DNA of 57,103 bases from HGM04593 sp045654645. GTDB taxonomy: Bacteria > Bacteroidota > Bacteroidia > Bacteroidales > Bacteroidaceae. Below, piece by piece: positions 7,629 to 16,489 of this stretch. The notes beneath the pieces are model-generated. The model was given only the letters and a program-made list of their open reading frames with translations. It was not told the DNA's origin and searched no databases. Position 1 is the first letter of the stretch. Every line of letters starts with the position of its first letter. The position numbers and the translations under genes are program-made. The stretch lies in assembly GCA_045654645.1 (NCBI GenBank), contig JAZONR010000066.1:1-57103 (forward strand). The letters are read 5' to 3'.

Positions 7629-8897
7629 ATGAATATATCAGAGATTAAAGGTCGAGAAATTCTGGACTCGCGTGGAAATCCTACGATAGAGGCTGAAGTT
7701 ATATTGGAAAATGGTGTGATGGGGCGCGCTTCTGTTCCATCGGGGGCATCTACCGGTGAAAATGAGGCATTGGAGTTACGTGATGAAGATGAACATCGCT
7801 ATAATGGCAAAGGGGTATCAAAGGCTGTGGCAAATATCAACGAACGCATAGCCCCTGTGTTGCGCGGATGTAATGTGTATGACCAACGAGGCTTGGACCG
7901 AATGATGCTTGAACTTGATGATACACCCACAAAATGCAATCTTGGAGCCAATGCCATATTGGGAGTGTCATTGGCTATTGCGCGAGCTGCGGCAAAGGCG
8001 TGCGGTATGCCTCTATATCGTTATATTGGTGGTGTCAATGCACACGTGTTGCCTGTTCCTATGATGAACCTGCTTAATGGAGGACGCCACTCCGATGCTC
8101 CTATTGCTTTTCAGGAGTTTATGATACGTCCAATAGGTGCTGCCAGCATACGCCAAGCTGTGCAGATGGGTGCCGAGGTCTTCAGTGCTCTGAAAAGCGT
8201 GTTGAAGAATAACGGTTATAGCACAGGTGTAGGCGATGAAGGTGGTTTTGCTCCGGCACTCAATGGCACGGAAGAGGCTTTGGATATATTGGTTCAGGCG
8301 ATAAAGACTGCCGGATATACTCCGGGAACAGATATTACATTGGCTCTTGATTGTGCGGCATCCGAATATCATCGCGACGGTGTGTATGACTATACGCTTT
8401 TTGAAGGTAGCAAGGGAAAAAAGCTTACATCCGCAGAGCAGGTCGATTATCTGGAACGTCTCATTGAAAAATATCCAATCGATTCAATTGAAGATGGTAT
8501 GGGTGAGAATGATTGGGAGGGATGGGCTATGCTCACTGCGCGCATAGGCAACCGTTGCCAGCTTGTGGGTGATGACCTTTTTGTAACCAATGTCAAATAC
8601 CTTGGCAAAGGTGTTGAACTGAATTGCGCTAATAGTGTGCTGGTAAAGGTTAATCAGATAGGAACGCTTACAGAAACTCTCGACACTATTGAAATGGCAC
8701 GTCGTAATGGCTATACAACCATAATAAGCCATCGTTCCGGTGAAACTGAAGATACTACAATTGCTGATATTGCAGTGGCTGTAAATGCCGGACAGATAAA
8801 GACCGGTTCAATGAGCCGCAGCGACCGCACTGCCAAGTATAACCAACTGATACGCATTGAAGAGGAATTGGGAGGTACAGCACAATATGGAGTGTAG
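7629..8897 (+). CDS. eno: Enolase
   Basis: A 422-residue cytoplasmic enzyme of glycolysis that interconverts 2-phosphoglycerate and phosphoenolpyruvate. The family signature is complete: GREILDSRGNPT at the N-terminus, SGASTGENEALELRD, GDEGGFAP, the metal-ligand segments LDCAASE, SIEDGM and VGDDLFVTN, KVNQIGT with the catalytic lysine, and SHRSGETEDT near the C-terminus. Length is close to the bacterial norm of 420-432. It is a stand-alone gene ended by the terminator at 8990-9038. Its position is odd: it lies inside the repeat-flanked accessory segment, between a gene graveyard and a toxin-antitoxin pair. It may be a second, divergent enolase or the only copy; the window cannot decide. Confidence 0.95.
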   Translation: MNISEIKGREILDSRGNPTIEAEVILENGVMGRASVPSGASTGENEALELRDEDEHRYNGKGVSKAVANINERIAPVLRGCNVYDQRGLDRMMLELDDTPTKCNLGANAILGVSLAIARAAAKACGMPLYRYIGGVNAHVLPVPMMNLLNGGRHSDAPIAFQEFMIRPIGAASIRQAVQMGAEVFSALKSVLKNNGYSTGVGDEGGFAPALNGTEEALDILVQAIKTAGYTPGTDITLALDCAASEYHRDGVYDYTLFEGSKGKKLTSAEQVDYLERLIEKYPIDSIEDGMGENDWEGWAMLTARIGNRCQLVGDDLFVTNVKYLGKGVELNCANSVLVKVNQIGTLTETLDTIEMARRNGYTTIISHRSGETEDTTIADIAVAVNAGQIKTGSMSRSDRTAKYNQLIRIEEELGGTAQYGV

Positions 8898-8969
8898 TTG
8901 CTGTTACTAAACGCTATCTCGAACTGCGTCAAGAGGAGATACTTGAAACGTATGATTGCTTGACTTTCT

Positions 8970-9038
8970 AAACTACTACACATAATAATCCCCAGGACTA
9001 CCTAATTATGCAGGCAGTTCTGGGGGAAACTTTTTTTT
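8970..9038 (+). terminator. Enolase terminator, copy 1 of a repeated terminator
   Basis: CCCCAGGACT (8990-8999) pairs with AGTTCTGGGG (9016-9025, one G-U pair) and is followed by eight T at 9031-9038. The 35 bases 8970-9004 recur with one mismatch at 10333-10367, on the other side of the toxin-antitoxin pair. Confidence 0.85.
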
Positions 9039-9098
9039 AACCTGTCGGAAATTCCGACATCTTCTTTTTAAAAGTTAGAAAAGAATTTTGTCATGCCA

Positions 9099-9130
9099 TT
9101 TGTTTTCTAAACAATATTGTTTATTTTTGC
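9099..9130 (+). promoter_or_regulatory. Consensus Bacteroidetes promoter directly before the antitoxin ATG
   Basis: TTTG at 9099-9102 (-33), exactly 19 bases, then TATTTTTGC at 9122-9130 (-7): a full match to TTTG-N19-TAnnTTTG. The antitoxin ATG starts at 9134, only three bases after the box. Transcription should start 4-8 bases after the -7 element, at or inside the start codon, which predicts a leaderless or almost leaderless message. Confidence 0.75.
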
Positions 9131-9133
9131 ACT

Positions 9134-9655
9134 ATGAATGCTACAATAGAAATACTCAAAGGATTACATCCTGGTTTGTTCTTGCAACGAGAATTAAACA
9201 AAAGAAAACTCAGAAGCGGACATTTTGCCGAATCAATAGGCGAATATCCGCAAACGCTCAGTGCTATAATCCGTGGACGCAGATCTATGAATATCCCGCT
9301 TTCACTTCGCATTGAAAGAGCCTTAGGATTGGAAGAGGGTTTCTTGATGACTTTGCAAGTGCATTATGATATTTCAGAGGAGAAACGACGATTGTCAACA
9401 AACAATCGCCCGGATTGTAATAAATTCCGCTCTACATTGTTTTGGGATACATCATTCGAACACATCGATTTCATCGCACACAAACGTTATGTTATAAACA
9501 GGGTATTTGAACGTGGTACAGAAGAGGAGATTTTAGAAACAATCCGTTTTTATGGTAAAGACACAATTTTGGCAACAATAGACCTCATAGCAACTTCTCC
9601 ATTTGCTGAAAACATTAAACAAAACTTAAAGGCATACCTTGATTATGAAGCATAA
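9134..9655 (+). CDS. HTH antitoxin with C-terminal DUF6922-like domain
   Basis: A 173-residue cytoplasmic protein. Residues about 10-60 form a HigA/VapI-like helix-turn-helix (PGLFLQRELNKRKL, FAESIGEYPQTLSAIIRGRR) that would bind the promoter of its own operon. The C-terminal part (from about 105: FWDTSFEHIDFIAHKRYVIN, RVFERGTEEEILETIRFYG) matches the pattern of the small DUF6922-type domain often found beside AbiEii-type toxins. It overlaps the next gene by 11 bases, as is common in toxin-antitoxin pairs. The start is fixed by the next Met being at residue 51, after the DNA-binding domain has begun. The role as antitoxin is inferred from partner and layout; the HTH is clear. Confidence 0.8.
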   Translation: MNATIEILKGLHPGLFLQRELNKRKLRSGHFAESIGEYPQTLSAIIRGRRSMNIPLSLRIERALGLEEGFLMTLQVHYDISEEKRRLSTNNRPDCNKFRSTLFWDTSFEHIDFIAHKRYVINRVFERGTEEEILETIRFYGKDTILATIDLIATSPFAENIKQNLKAYLDYEA

Positions 9656-10304
9656 AGAATTACAGTTTAAAACGGTTAAGCCGATTCTGCGTTCAACACT
9701 GGAGCATCTTATGACAATAGAAGAATTTGCTCCTTTTCGTCTTGTTGGTGGTACCTCACTCTCATTGAGATATGGTCATCGTATGTCCGATGATATAGAC
9801 CTTTTCACCGATGCAGAGTACGGTTCATTGGATTTTTATAAATTGCAAGATATTCTGAGAAAAGAGTTTCCATATTGCTCCGGTGACTGTGGAACTGTTG
9901 TCAGCTTTGGTGTATTTTATCTCGTTGGCAATTCAAAAGAGGATTGCGTAAAACTCGACCTTTTCTACACAGATCCTTTCATACGTCCAATGGAACTGCA
10001 AGGCAATATACGCATCGCATCAGTTGATGATATTGTCGCAATGAAGATGGATGTCCTTTCTCGTGGTGGACGTAAAAAAGATTTTTGGGATTTACATCTA
10101 TTGCATAATCACTATACAATAGAACAGATGCTTTCATTATACGAGGAACGCTATCCCTATGGTGCAACACGTGAAGAATGCATAAAAGGATTGACTGATT
10201 TTACATTTGCCGATTCTGATCCCAACCCGATATGCTTACAAGAGAAGGTTTGGCAGTTAATCAAACTTGATTTTATAGAGTGGGTTACGGCTTTGAATGA
10301 CTAA
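9645..10304 (+). CDS. AbiEii/AbiGii-type nucleotidyltransferase toxin
   Basis: A 219-residue nucleotidyltransferase-fold protein. The key motif is intact: VGGTSLSLRYGHR (residues 34-46) followed by SDDIDLFT (48-55), with the GG.S and D.D pattern of the polymerase-beta fold, and a downstream KMDVLSRGGRKKDFWDLHLL segment typical of the AbiEii family. Toxins of this family modify nucleic acids, commonly tRNA 3' ends, and arrest growth, often to block phage. I chose the ATG at 9645; the longer frame would need a TTG at 9639. It overlaps the antitoxin stop by 11 bases and is followed by the second copy of the repeated terminator. Confidence 0.85.
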   Translation: MKHKELQFKTVKPILRSTLEHLMTIEEFAPFRLVGGTSLSLRYGHRMSDDIDLFTDAEYGSLDFYKLQDILRKEFPYCSGDCGTVVSFGVFYLVGNSKEDCVKLDLFYTDPFIRPMELQGNIRIASVDDIVAMKMDVLSRGGRKKDFWDLHLLHNHYTIEQMLSLYEERYPYGATREECIKGLTDFTFADSDPNPICLQEKVWQLIKLDFIEWVTALND

Positions 10305-10332
10305 TTCTTGAAACCCACTATTGATTGAGCTT

Positions 10333-10398
10333 AAACTACTAAACATAATAATCCCCAGGACTACCTATAAATGGTGGTCTTGGGGGATTTGTTTTTTA
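10333..10398 (+). terminator. TA-operon terminator, copy 2 of a repeated terminator
   Basis: CCCCAGGAC (10353-10361) pairs with GTCTTGGGG (10377-10385) followed by ATTTGTTTTTTATTTTTG. The 35 bases 10333-10367 equal 8970-9004 with one mismatch, but the downstream arm differs and still pairs. The remaining gap to 10686 is very AT-rich and shows no gene. Confidence 0.85.
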
Positions 10399-10686
10399 TT
10401 TTTGTTGCATTAAAATAACGGCATTGCATAATCATTGTTCAATACATTGATAGTCAATAATAAATGTAAATCTTTTCACACAATTACATATCAAAACACG
10501 ATGCGTTTTCACATAATACGCCTTATTTTTGTTGATAATTTTCACGCATTCTAGGTATAATCGGAATTTATAAAAGATGTAAATTATCTTTAGCTGTGAT
10601 ATTCTTATTTTTTTGTTCAATAACATACAGCGTATAAACTTTTTTACAATTTTGACCTTTGGTATAGGACTAAAATAAATTTTATT

Positions 10687-10694
10687 TATTTTTG
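10687..10694 (+). promoter_or_regulatory. -7 box abutting the SNF2 helicase start codon
   Basis: TATTTTTG at 10687-10694 matches TAnnTTTG and ends five bases before the ATG at 10700. No TTTG lies at the ideal distance (nearest 10658-10661, 25 bases away). If used, the defence operon would start with a leaderless message, like the toxin-antitoxin operon before it. In AT-rich DNA a chance match is possible. Confidence 0.45.
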
Positions 10695-10699
10695 TATCT

Positions 10700-13570
10700 A
10701 TGTACGATATTACCACATACCAAGCTAAATATCTGGCAAATTACCTTACAAGACGTTTACCAGCTAATGATATTAACAAACTGACCGCTTCGCTTCAAGA
10801 TGCGCAGGTTGATTTGACTCCGCATCAGGTGGAGGCGGCCTTGTTTGCATTCAAGTCCCCGTTGTCGAAAGGTGCTATTCTGGCAGATGAGGTAGGTTTG
10901 GGCAAGACTATTGAGGCTGGTATTATTCTGTCGCAACATTGGGCAGAATACAAAAGAAAACTACTCATTATCTGCCCCGCCAACCTTCGCAAGCAGTGGT
11001 CGAGCGAGTTGCAAGAGAAGTTCTCGCTGGAGTCTGTAATTCTCGAAAAACGCAGCTTTGATGCTATTCTCGATACGGGTAATCTCAATCCATTTACAAC
11101 CGACAAGATTGTCATCTGCTCATATCAGTTTGCCAAGACCAAGGCACCTTACATCAAACATATAGATTGGGACTTGGTTATCATTGACGAGGCGCACCGT
11201 CTCCGCAATGTGTACAAGCCGACTAATAAAATATCGAATATTATTAAGTCTGCCATTGAGTCGCGTAAGAAAATCCTGCTTACTGCCACACCGTTACAAA
11301 ACTCTATCTTAGAGCTGTATGGACTTGTGTCGATTATAGACGACTATGTTTTTGGCGACCTAAAGAGTTTTAAGACTCAATTCGGTCGTATGCTTGACGA
11401 AGAAGATTACAATTCTCTCCGCGAAAGATTGCAGCCTATATGTAAGCGCACACTTCGTCGTCAGGTGCTTGAGTATATCAAATACACTAAACGTATAGCA
11501 ATTTTGCAAGAGTTCTTCCCAACTAAAGATGAACAAGCTCTTTATGATTTAGTCTCAGATTATCTTGCAAGACCTAAACTCTATGCGCTACCTAACAGTC
11601 AGCGACAGCTGATGACCTTGATTCTCCGTAAGCTTTTGGCATCATCAACATACGCGATACACGATACTTTCTGCTCGCTTATTGCTCGTTTGGAGGCTAA
11701 ACTGCAACGTCAGGAGAGCGCAAGCTTGGAGGAGGTTTACATGGATTTTGATGGTAGTGATGATGACTGGATTGATGACGAGGAGGTAGAAGAAGAGGAA
11801 CAAGAAGTACTGCATCCTTCGGATATTGAAGGAATTAAAAATGAGTTAAAAGAGCTTTATGCCTTTAGAGACCTAGCTGCAAAGATTAAGAAAAACAGCA
11901 AGGCGGAGCAGTTGTTTACAGCTCTTGACAAAGGTTTTGAACAGTTGGATACGCTTGGAGCTCAGAAGAAGGCTCTTATCTTTACAGAGTCTCGTAGAAC
12001 ACAGGAGTTTCTCTATGAACTTTTAGAGAAACGAGGCTACAAAGGTAAGATTGTACGTTTTAACGGAACAAATACAGATAGACAATCTACCGAGATATAC
12101 AATGCCTGGATAGAAAAGCACAAAGGTAGCCATAAGATTACAGGCTCCCCAACAGCAGACCGTCGTGCCGCTATTGTGGATTACTTTCGAGAGGATGGAA
12201 CTATTATGATTGCAACTGAGGCTGCTGCTGAGGGTATTAACTTGCAGTTCTGCTCTCTGATTGTAAACTATGATATGCCATGGAACCCGCAGCGTATTGA
12301 GCAACGTATTGGTAGATGCCACAGATATGGTCAGAAGTTCGATGTTGTGGTTATAAACTTCCTCAATAAGGCAAATGCTGCTGATATTCGTGTATATGAG
12401 TTGCTGGACCAAAAGTTCCAACTGTTTAGCGGTGTCTTTGGCGCAAGTGATGAGGTGTTGGGTAGTATTGGCAATGGTCTGGATTTCGAGAAACGCATTG
12501 CTCAAATATATAATGAGTGTCGTACTACAGCAGAAATTGAGGAGGCATTTGATGCTCTCCAGGCAGAGCTGCAAACTGAGATTTCAGATAAAATGCTCAA
12601 AGCTCGTAGTACACTTTTGGAGAACTTTGATGAATCAGTTCAGGAGAAGCTACGTTTCAACCTGGCTCAGAGTTTAAATAATCTTGACCTCTTTGAGAAA
12701 CGATTGTGGATGTTGGCCATGTATGCTCTGCGTAATGATGCCGAGTTTGATAAGGAACACTATCGTTTCACACTGAATAATGGCTCTCTCTTCGATGGCA
12801 ATTACTTTATGACATCAGAGCGAGAGACCAAGAGCAGCGTGGAACTTCCGGATAATGCTCAACCTTTCCGTGTTGGTAGCCCGCTGGCACAAGCTATTAT
12901 TGGTGATTACCTCAACGCAGATACACCATGCCAAGAGGTTGTCTTTGACTATTCAGGCAGTGTAGGTAAAACGGTTCTGCTTGAAGAATTAGTTGGCAAG
13001 AGTGGCTGGATGCGTGTTGAGAAGGTATCGATTGACTCCTTCGAGCAGGAGGACCATCTGTTGCTCGCCTGTTACACCGATGATGGCGTAGGCATATATC
13101 CTGATATTGCAGAACGTATGTTGATGTTGCCGGCAGTGAGTACTGAAGCTATTACACCATCGGCTTTTATCCAAGAAAAGATTGCTGAATGTATTGTGCT
13201 GCTAAAAAGCACGATTACAGAACAAAGTGCACTACGCAACGAAGTCTTTTTTGAAGAAGAAATGGATAAACTTGATACTTGGGCAAACGACATGAAAGTT
13301 GCTCTTGAACGAGAGATTAAAGACCTCGATGCTGAGATTAAGCTACGTAAGTCTAATGCAAAGAAACTTTCTCAACTTGCTGAGAAGGTAGCAGAGCATC
13401 GTATCATTAAGGAACTGGAGAATAAACGTGCTGATAAACGCCAGAACTTGTACGAGGCACAAGACGAGGTGGATGCCCGCAAGGAGACCCTGCTCACCAA
13501 GGTAGAACGTATGCTCGAACAGAAGATAGAGCAAACAGAGTTGTTTACGATTAAATGGAGAGTGAAATGA
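10700..13570 (+). CDS. SNF2-family helicase/translocase of defence island
   Basis: A 956-residue superfamily 2 ATPase. Motif I is ADEVGLGKT (62-70), motif II DEAH at 163-166, motif III LTATP near 195, and motif VI the IGRCHRYGQ block near 535-545, all typical of SNF2/Rad54-like DNA translocases. An acidic insert (EEVEEEEQ, about 360) sits between the helicase lobes and the C-terminus (about 860-950) is a long charged coiled coil. Such helicases serve as motor subunits in several restriction-like defence systems (DISARM, BREX type III and others). The stop overlaps the ATG of the nuclease gene by four bases (ATGA), so the two are coupled. It is the first gene of the island. Confidence 0.9.
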   Translation: MYDITTYQAKYLANYLTRRLPANDINKLTASLQDAQVDLTPHQVEAALFAFKSPLSKGAILADEVGLGKTIEAGIILSQHWAEYKRKLLIICPANLRKQWSSELQEKFSLESVILEKRSFDAILDTGNLNPFTTDKIVICSYQFAKTKAPYIKHIDWDLVIIDEAHRLRNVYKPTNKISNIIKSAIESRKKILLTATPLQNSILELYGLVSIIDDYVFGDLKSFKTQFGRMLDEEDYNSLRERLQPICKRTLRRQVLEYIKYTKRIAILQEFFPTKDEQALYDLVSDYLARPKLYALPNSQRQLMTLILRKLLASSTYAIHDTFCSLIARLEAKLQRQESASLEEVYMDFDGSDDDWIDDEEVEEEEQEVLHPSDIEGIKNELKELYAFRDLAAKIKKNSKAEQLFTALDKGFEQLDTLGAQKKALIFTESRRTQEFLYELLEKRGYKGKIVRFNGTNTDRQSTEIYNAWIEKHKGSHKITGSPTADRRAAIVDYFREDGTIMIATEAAAEGINLQFCSLIVNYDMPWNPQRIEQRIGRCHRYGQKFDVVVINFLNKANAADIRVYELLDQKFQLFSGVFGASDEVLGSIGNGLDFEKRIAQIYNECRTTAEIEEAFDALQAELQTEISDKMLKARSTLLENFDESVQEKLRFNLAQSLNNLDLFEKRLWMLAMYALRNDAEFDKEHYRFTLNNGSLFDGNYFMTSERETKSSVELPDNAQPFRVGSPLAQAIIGDYLNADTPCQEVVFDYSGSVGKTVLLEELVGKSGWMRVEKVSIDSFEQEDHLLLACYTDDGVGIYPDIAERMLMLPAVSTEAITPSAFIQEKIAECIVLLKSTITEQSALRNEVFFEEEMDKLDTWANDMKVALEREIKDLDAEIKLRKSNAKKLSQLAEKVAEHRIIKELENKRADKRQNLYEAQDEVDARKETLLTKVERMLEQKIEQTELFTIKWRVK

Positions 13571-14751
13571 TAGCACCTACATACATACAAAAGCCAGTTA
13601 ATTGGCAGGACTTTGAGAGCCTTTGTAAAAAACTTTGGGGTGAGATATGGGGCTGTTCAGATACCATAAAGAAAAATGGTAGAAGCGGACAAGCGCAACA
13701 TGGTGTAGATGTATATGGTATTCCCAAAGGTGAAACAAAGTATTATGGTATTCAATGTAAGGGTAAAGATGATTACACTCAAAGCCAACTCACGAGAGAT
13801 GAAATTGACGCAGAGATTGAAAAGGCTAAAACCTTTAAGCCAGACCTTAAATTATTGATTTTTGCAACTTCTGCTAATAAAGATGCCGTTATAGAAGAAT
13901 ATATTAGAGTAAAAAATATACAGCATTTACAAGAAGGATTGTTTGGAGTAGATATTTTTTCATGGGAAGATATTGCCGATTTAATCTGTGAGAGAAAAGT
14001 TGTTAAGGATTGGTATGTTCGCAACATACAATACAAAACAAGTACTGATATTTCAATAACATTCGATGGAGAAACCTCAAAAACCATAACTCCTGTTTAC
14101 ATTAAAGAGTATATAAAATATAAATACACTCCAAAACCTTCAATAGGAGAATTCTCTTTAGGTAATCCTCTGTTAGGTCAATACCTTCAGAGTATGGTTG
14201 CGGCTAAAGAATTAACAAAAAACTTTACGGTTATTAATCCTCCAACGCTATTTGGCAGAGGTAGATACAAAACCAATTATACTTGGTGTGATATTTTTAT
14301 TGCAATACAGAATATTGGAGATATTGCTATTGATGATTATAAATTATATATACAATTTGATTCAGCCACAACTGAAGATATAGACGATTGCTTGCGATTA
14401 ATAAACGACCCATTAATTGGAGAAAGAGTGCATATAAACAATCATCGTCTTAGTACACAAGAAGTGTTTGAGTCAAAAGATTACACCACGGCAATAGAGT
14501 ATATACCCAAAGAGAGAACTCTTGTCCCAATAGATAGAAAGCGATTTAAGATTAGAATTAAACCTAAACAAGGAGCAACTGAAATAAACGCTACATGGTT
14601 ATTCGTATCAAGAGAGTTTAGTAAACACGGAGAACTTAAAGTCGTAATAAGCCCGATTTACGAAGACAAAGAAACAATAATTGAGGTAGAAAGCGAAGAA
14701 CATTTGAAAGAAGAATCTGTCAAGATATATCCCAAAATAGTAGAAGAATAA
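13567..14751 (+). CDS. Mrr-like PD-(D/E)XK nuclease with unknown C-terminal domain
   Basis: A 394-residue protein (counting from the ATG at 13567, which overlaps the helicase stop as ATGA; a start at 13555 adds four residues). The N-terminal about 140 residues read as a restriction-endonuclease-like fold: WQDFESLCKKLWGE, GQAQHGVDVYGIPKG and YYGIQCKGKDD, giving the D ... QxK form of the PD-(D/E)XK site seen in Mrr-type enzymes. The rest (about 160-394) is beta-rich and unrecognised; it could bind DNA or a partner. It lies between the helicase and the methyltransferase, so it is probably a nuclease subunit of the same system. The domain call is good, the role is inferred. Confidence 0.75.
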   Translation: MIAPTYIQKPVNWQDFESLCKKLWGEIWGCSDTIKKNGRSGQAQHGVDVYGIPKGETKYYGIQCKGKDDYTQSQLTRDEIDAEIEKAKTFKPDLKLLIFATSANKDAVIEEYIRVKNIQHLQEGLFGVDIFSWEDIADLICERKVVKDWYVRNIQYKTSTDISITFDGETSKTITPVYIKEYIKYKYTPKPSIGEFSLGNPLLGQYLQSMVAAKELTKNFTVINPPTLFGRGRYKTNYTWCDIFIAIQNIGDIAIDDYKLYIQFDSATTEDIDDCLRLINDPLIGERVHINNHRLSTQEVFESKDYTTAIEYIPKERTLVPIDRKRFKIRIKPKQGATEINATWLFVSREFSKHGELKVVISPIYEDKETIIEVESEEHLKEESVKIYPKIVEE

Positions 14752-14761
14752 TTAGCACGAT

Positions 14762-16465
14762 ATGGTACAAGATAGAAAATTACAGAAATTGGAGCTTACC
14801 TGGGTTGGTAAGTATGATGAACAGCAGCCGTTGGAGCCGAGGATTTTGATTGAGAATCCTGAATACTCGTATGGCGAGATTGAGACAGGAGTATTGCCAA
14901 ATGGCAAACCTTGGAAGGGCAATATGCTTATACACGGAGATAATCTGCTTGCTCTGAAAGCCCTCGAACAAGACTATGCTGGTTGTGTAAAGTGTATCTA
15001 TATAGACCCTCCGTACAATACGGGTAATGCCTTCGAGTATTATGATGATGGCTTAGAACATTCTATCTGGCTGGGACTAATGTACGAGCGTATAAAGGTA
15101 TTGCATACATTGTTAGCTGACGACGGAGCTTTTTGTATGCATCTTGATGATTGTGAGGTACATTATGCCAAAGTTATATGTGATGAGATTTTTGGAAGAA
15201 GCAACTTTATTGCAACCGTTGCGATTCGCTCTTCTACTCCAAGTGGTGTAAAAACAGCCCACAAAAACAAGAAGCTGATTAAACAGAAGGATTTGATGTT
15301 AGTGTACAAAAAGACTGATAAACTGACCATCTATCCTCAGTATGTGCGCAAAACATCATTTGATACTCACTTCAACTATTATGCTGATAAAGAAAATGGA
15401 ACGGTAAGACCTCTGATAGAGATACTTATAGAAAATGGTATTCTTAAAAAAGGAGACCGTTTATCTACTTTAGATATAAACAATCCCAAACATCGTGCGT
15501 TCTACACACAGCATGCAGATAATATTTGCCAAACACAGTCCTTCAAAAATGCGGAAGTTAAGGAAGCGTCAAGAGCTTATGTAGACAGAATCTATTTTGT
15601 TAATAAGGGAGAGCCTAATGAAACGATGTTCTACAATGGTAGGCAGCTTACTCCATTAAGAAATAGTTTAAATGTTGTGCTGTATGGAGATAGTATAGTA
15701 GAGGATATAAGTGTTTTATTGTGTGATTTCTGGGAAGATGTGGATTTTCAGAATACCCAGCACGAAGGTGGTGTAGGCTTCCCTAATTCAAAAAAACCAG
15801 AGTTCTTAATACATCGAGTTCTATCATTGTTTACACAAGAGGGCGATATTGTCCTCGATAGTTTCCTTGGCTCTGGTACAACAGCAGCTGTAGCACAAAA
15901 GATGAAACGAAAGTACCTCGGAGTGGAATTGGGCGAACATGCGTATTCATTGTGTTATCAGAGGCTTGTCAATGTTATAAGTGGTAGCGATATAAGGGGT
16001 ATTACAAATGCATTACAATGGAAAGGTGGAGGTGGATTCCGCTTCTATGAGTTAGCACCGAGCCTTTTGAAGAAGGATAAGTTTGGCAACCTTGTAATCA
16101 ACAAGGAGTACAATGCAGATATGTTAGCAGCTGCAATGGCAAAACAGGAGGGATTTACATACGAGCCATCTGCGGAGCACTATTGGAAGCAGGGATATTC
16201 ACACGAGAGCGACTACATATACACCACCACACAGTTTATGACCGTAGAGGGCTTGGCTGCCATAGCAGAGCAGATGAAGGAAGGAGAGTCGTTGTTGGTA
16301 TGCTGCACCGCTTTTCAGAAGGAGTGTCGCAGTGCCTTCCCGAACATCACCATCAAGAAGATACCACAGATGTTGCTTGGTCGTTGTGAATTCAACAAAG
16401 ATGACTATTCGTTGAATATTGTAGAACTTCCCGTTGTGGAAAATGAGGAGAGTGAAGAAGAATAA
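14762..16465 (+). CDS. Type III-like DNA methyltransferase (Mod)
   Basis: A 567-residue DNA methyltransferase of the beta class. Motif IV is DPPYNTG (82-88) and motif I FLGSGTTAA follows near 367, the permuted order of type III Mod proteins, which make N6-methyladenine with AdoMet. The stretch between (from about 150: IRSSTPSGVKTAHKNKKL and beyond) should hold target recognition. It starts 10 bases after the nuclease gene. In type III systems Mod supplies the DNA specificity for Res, and a Res gene is present at 18907. Host DNA would be marked by this protein. Between it and Res stand three genes not found in a standard type III operon. Confidence 0.9.
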   Translation: MVQDRKLQKLELTWVGKYDEQQPLEPRILIENPEYSYGEIETGVLPNGKPWKGNMLIHGDNLLALKALEQDYAGCVKCIYIDPPYNTGNAFEYYDDGLEHSIWLGLMYERIKVLHTLLADDGAFCMHLDDCEVHYAKVICDEIFGRSNFIATVAIRSSTPSGVKTAHKNKKLIKQKDLMLVYKKTDKLTIYPQYVRKTSFDTHFNYYADKENGTVRPLIEILIENGILKKGDRLSTLDINNPKHRAFYTQHADNICQTQSFKNAEVKEASRAYVDRIYFVNKGEPNETMFYNGRQLTPLRNSLNVVLYGDSIVEDISVLLCDFWEDVDFQNTQHEGGVGFPNSKKPEFLIHRVLSLFTQEGDIVLDSFLGSGTTAAVAQKMKRKYLGVELGEHAYSLCYQRLVNVISGSDIRGITNALQWKGGGGFRFYELAPSLLKKDKFGNLVINKEYNADMLAAAMAKQEGFTYEPSAEHYWKQGYSHESDYIYTTTQFMTVEGLAAIAEQMKEGESLLVCCTAFQKECRSAFPNITIKKIPQMLLGRCEFNKDDYSLNIVELPVVENEESEEE

Positions 16466-16489
16466 TACAAAAGCTAATTGTGTAAGAAT

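Noticed and set aside
16478..16489. TTG start for the DUF3800 gene
   Set aside because: The ATG at 16490 directly precedes the conserved KTYNRYCDES start.
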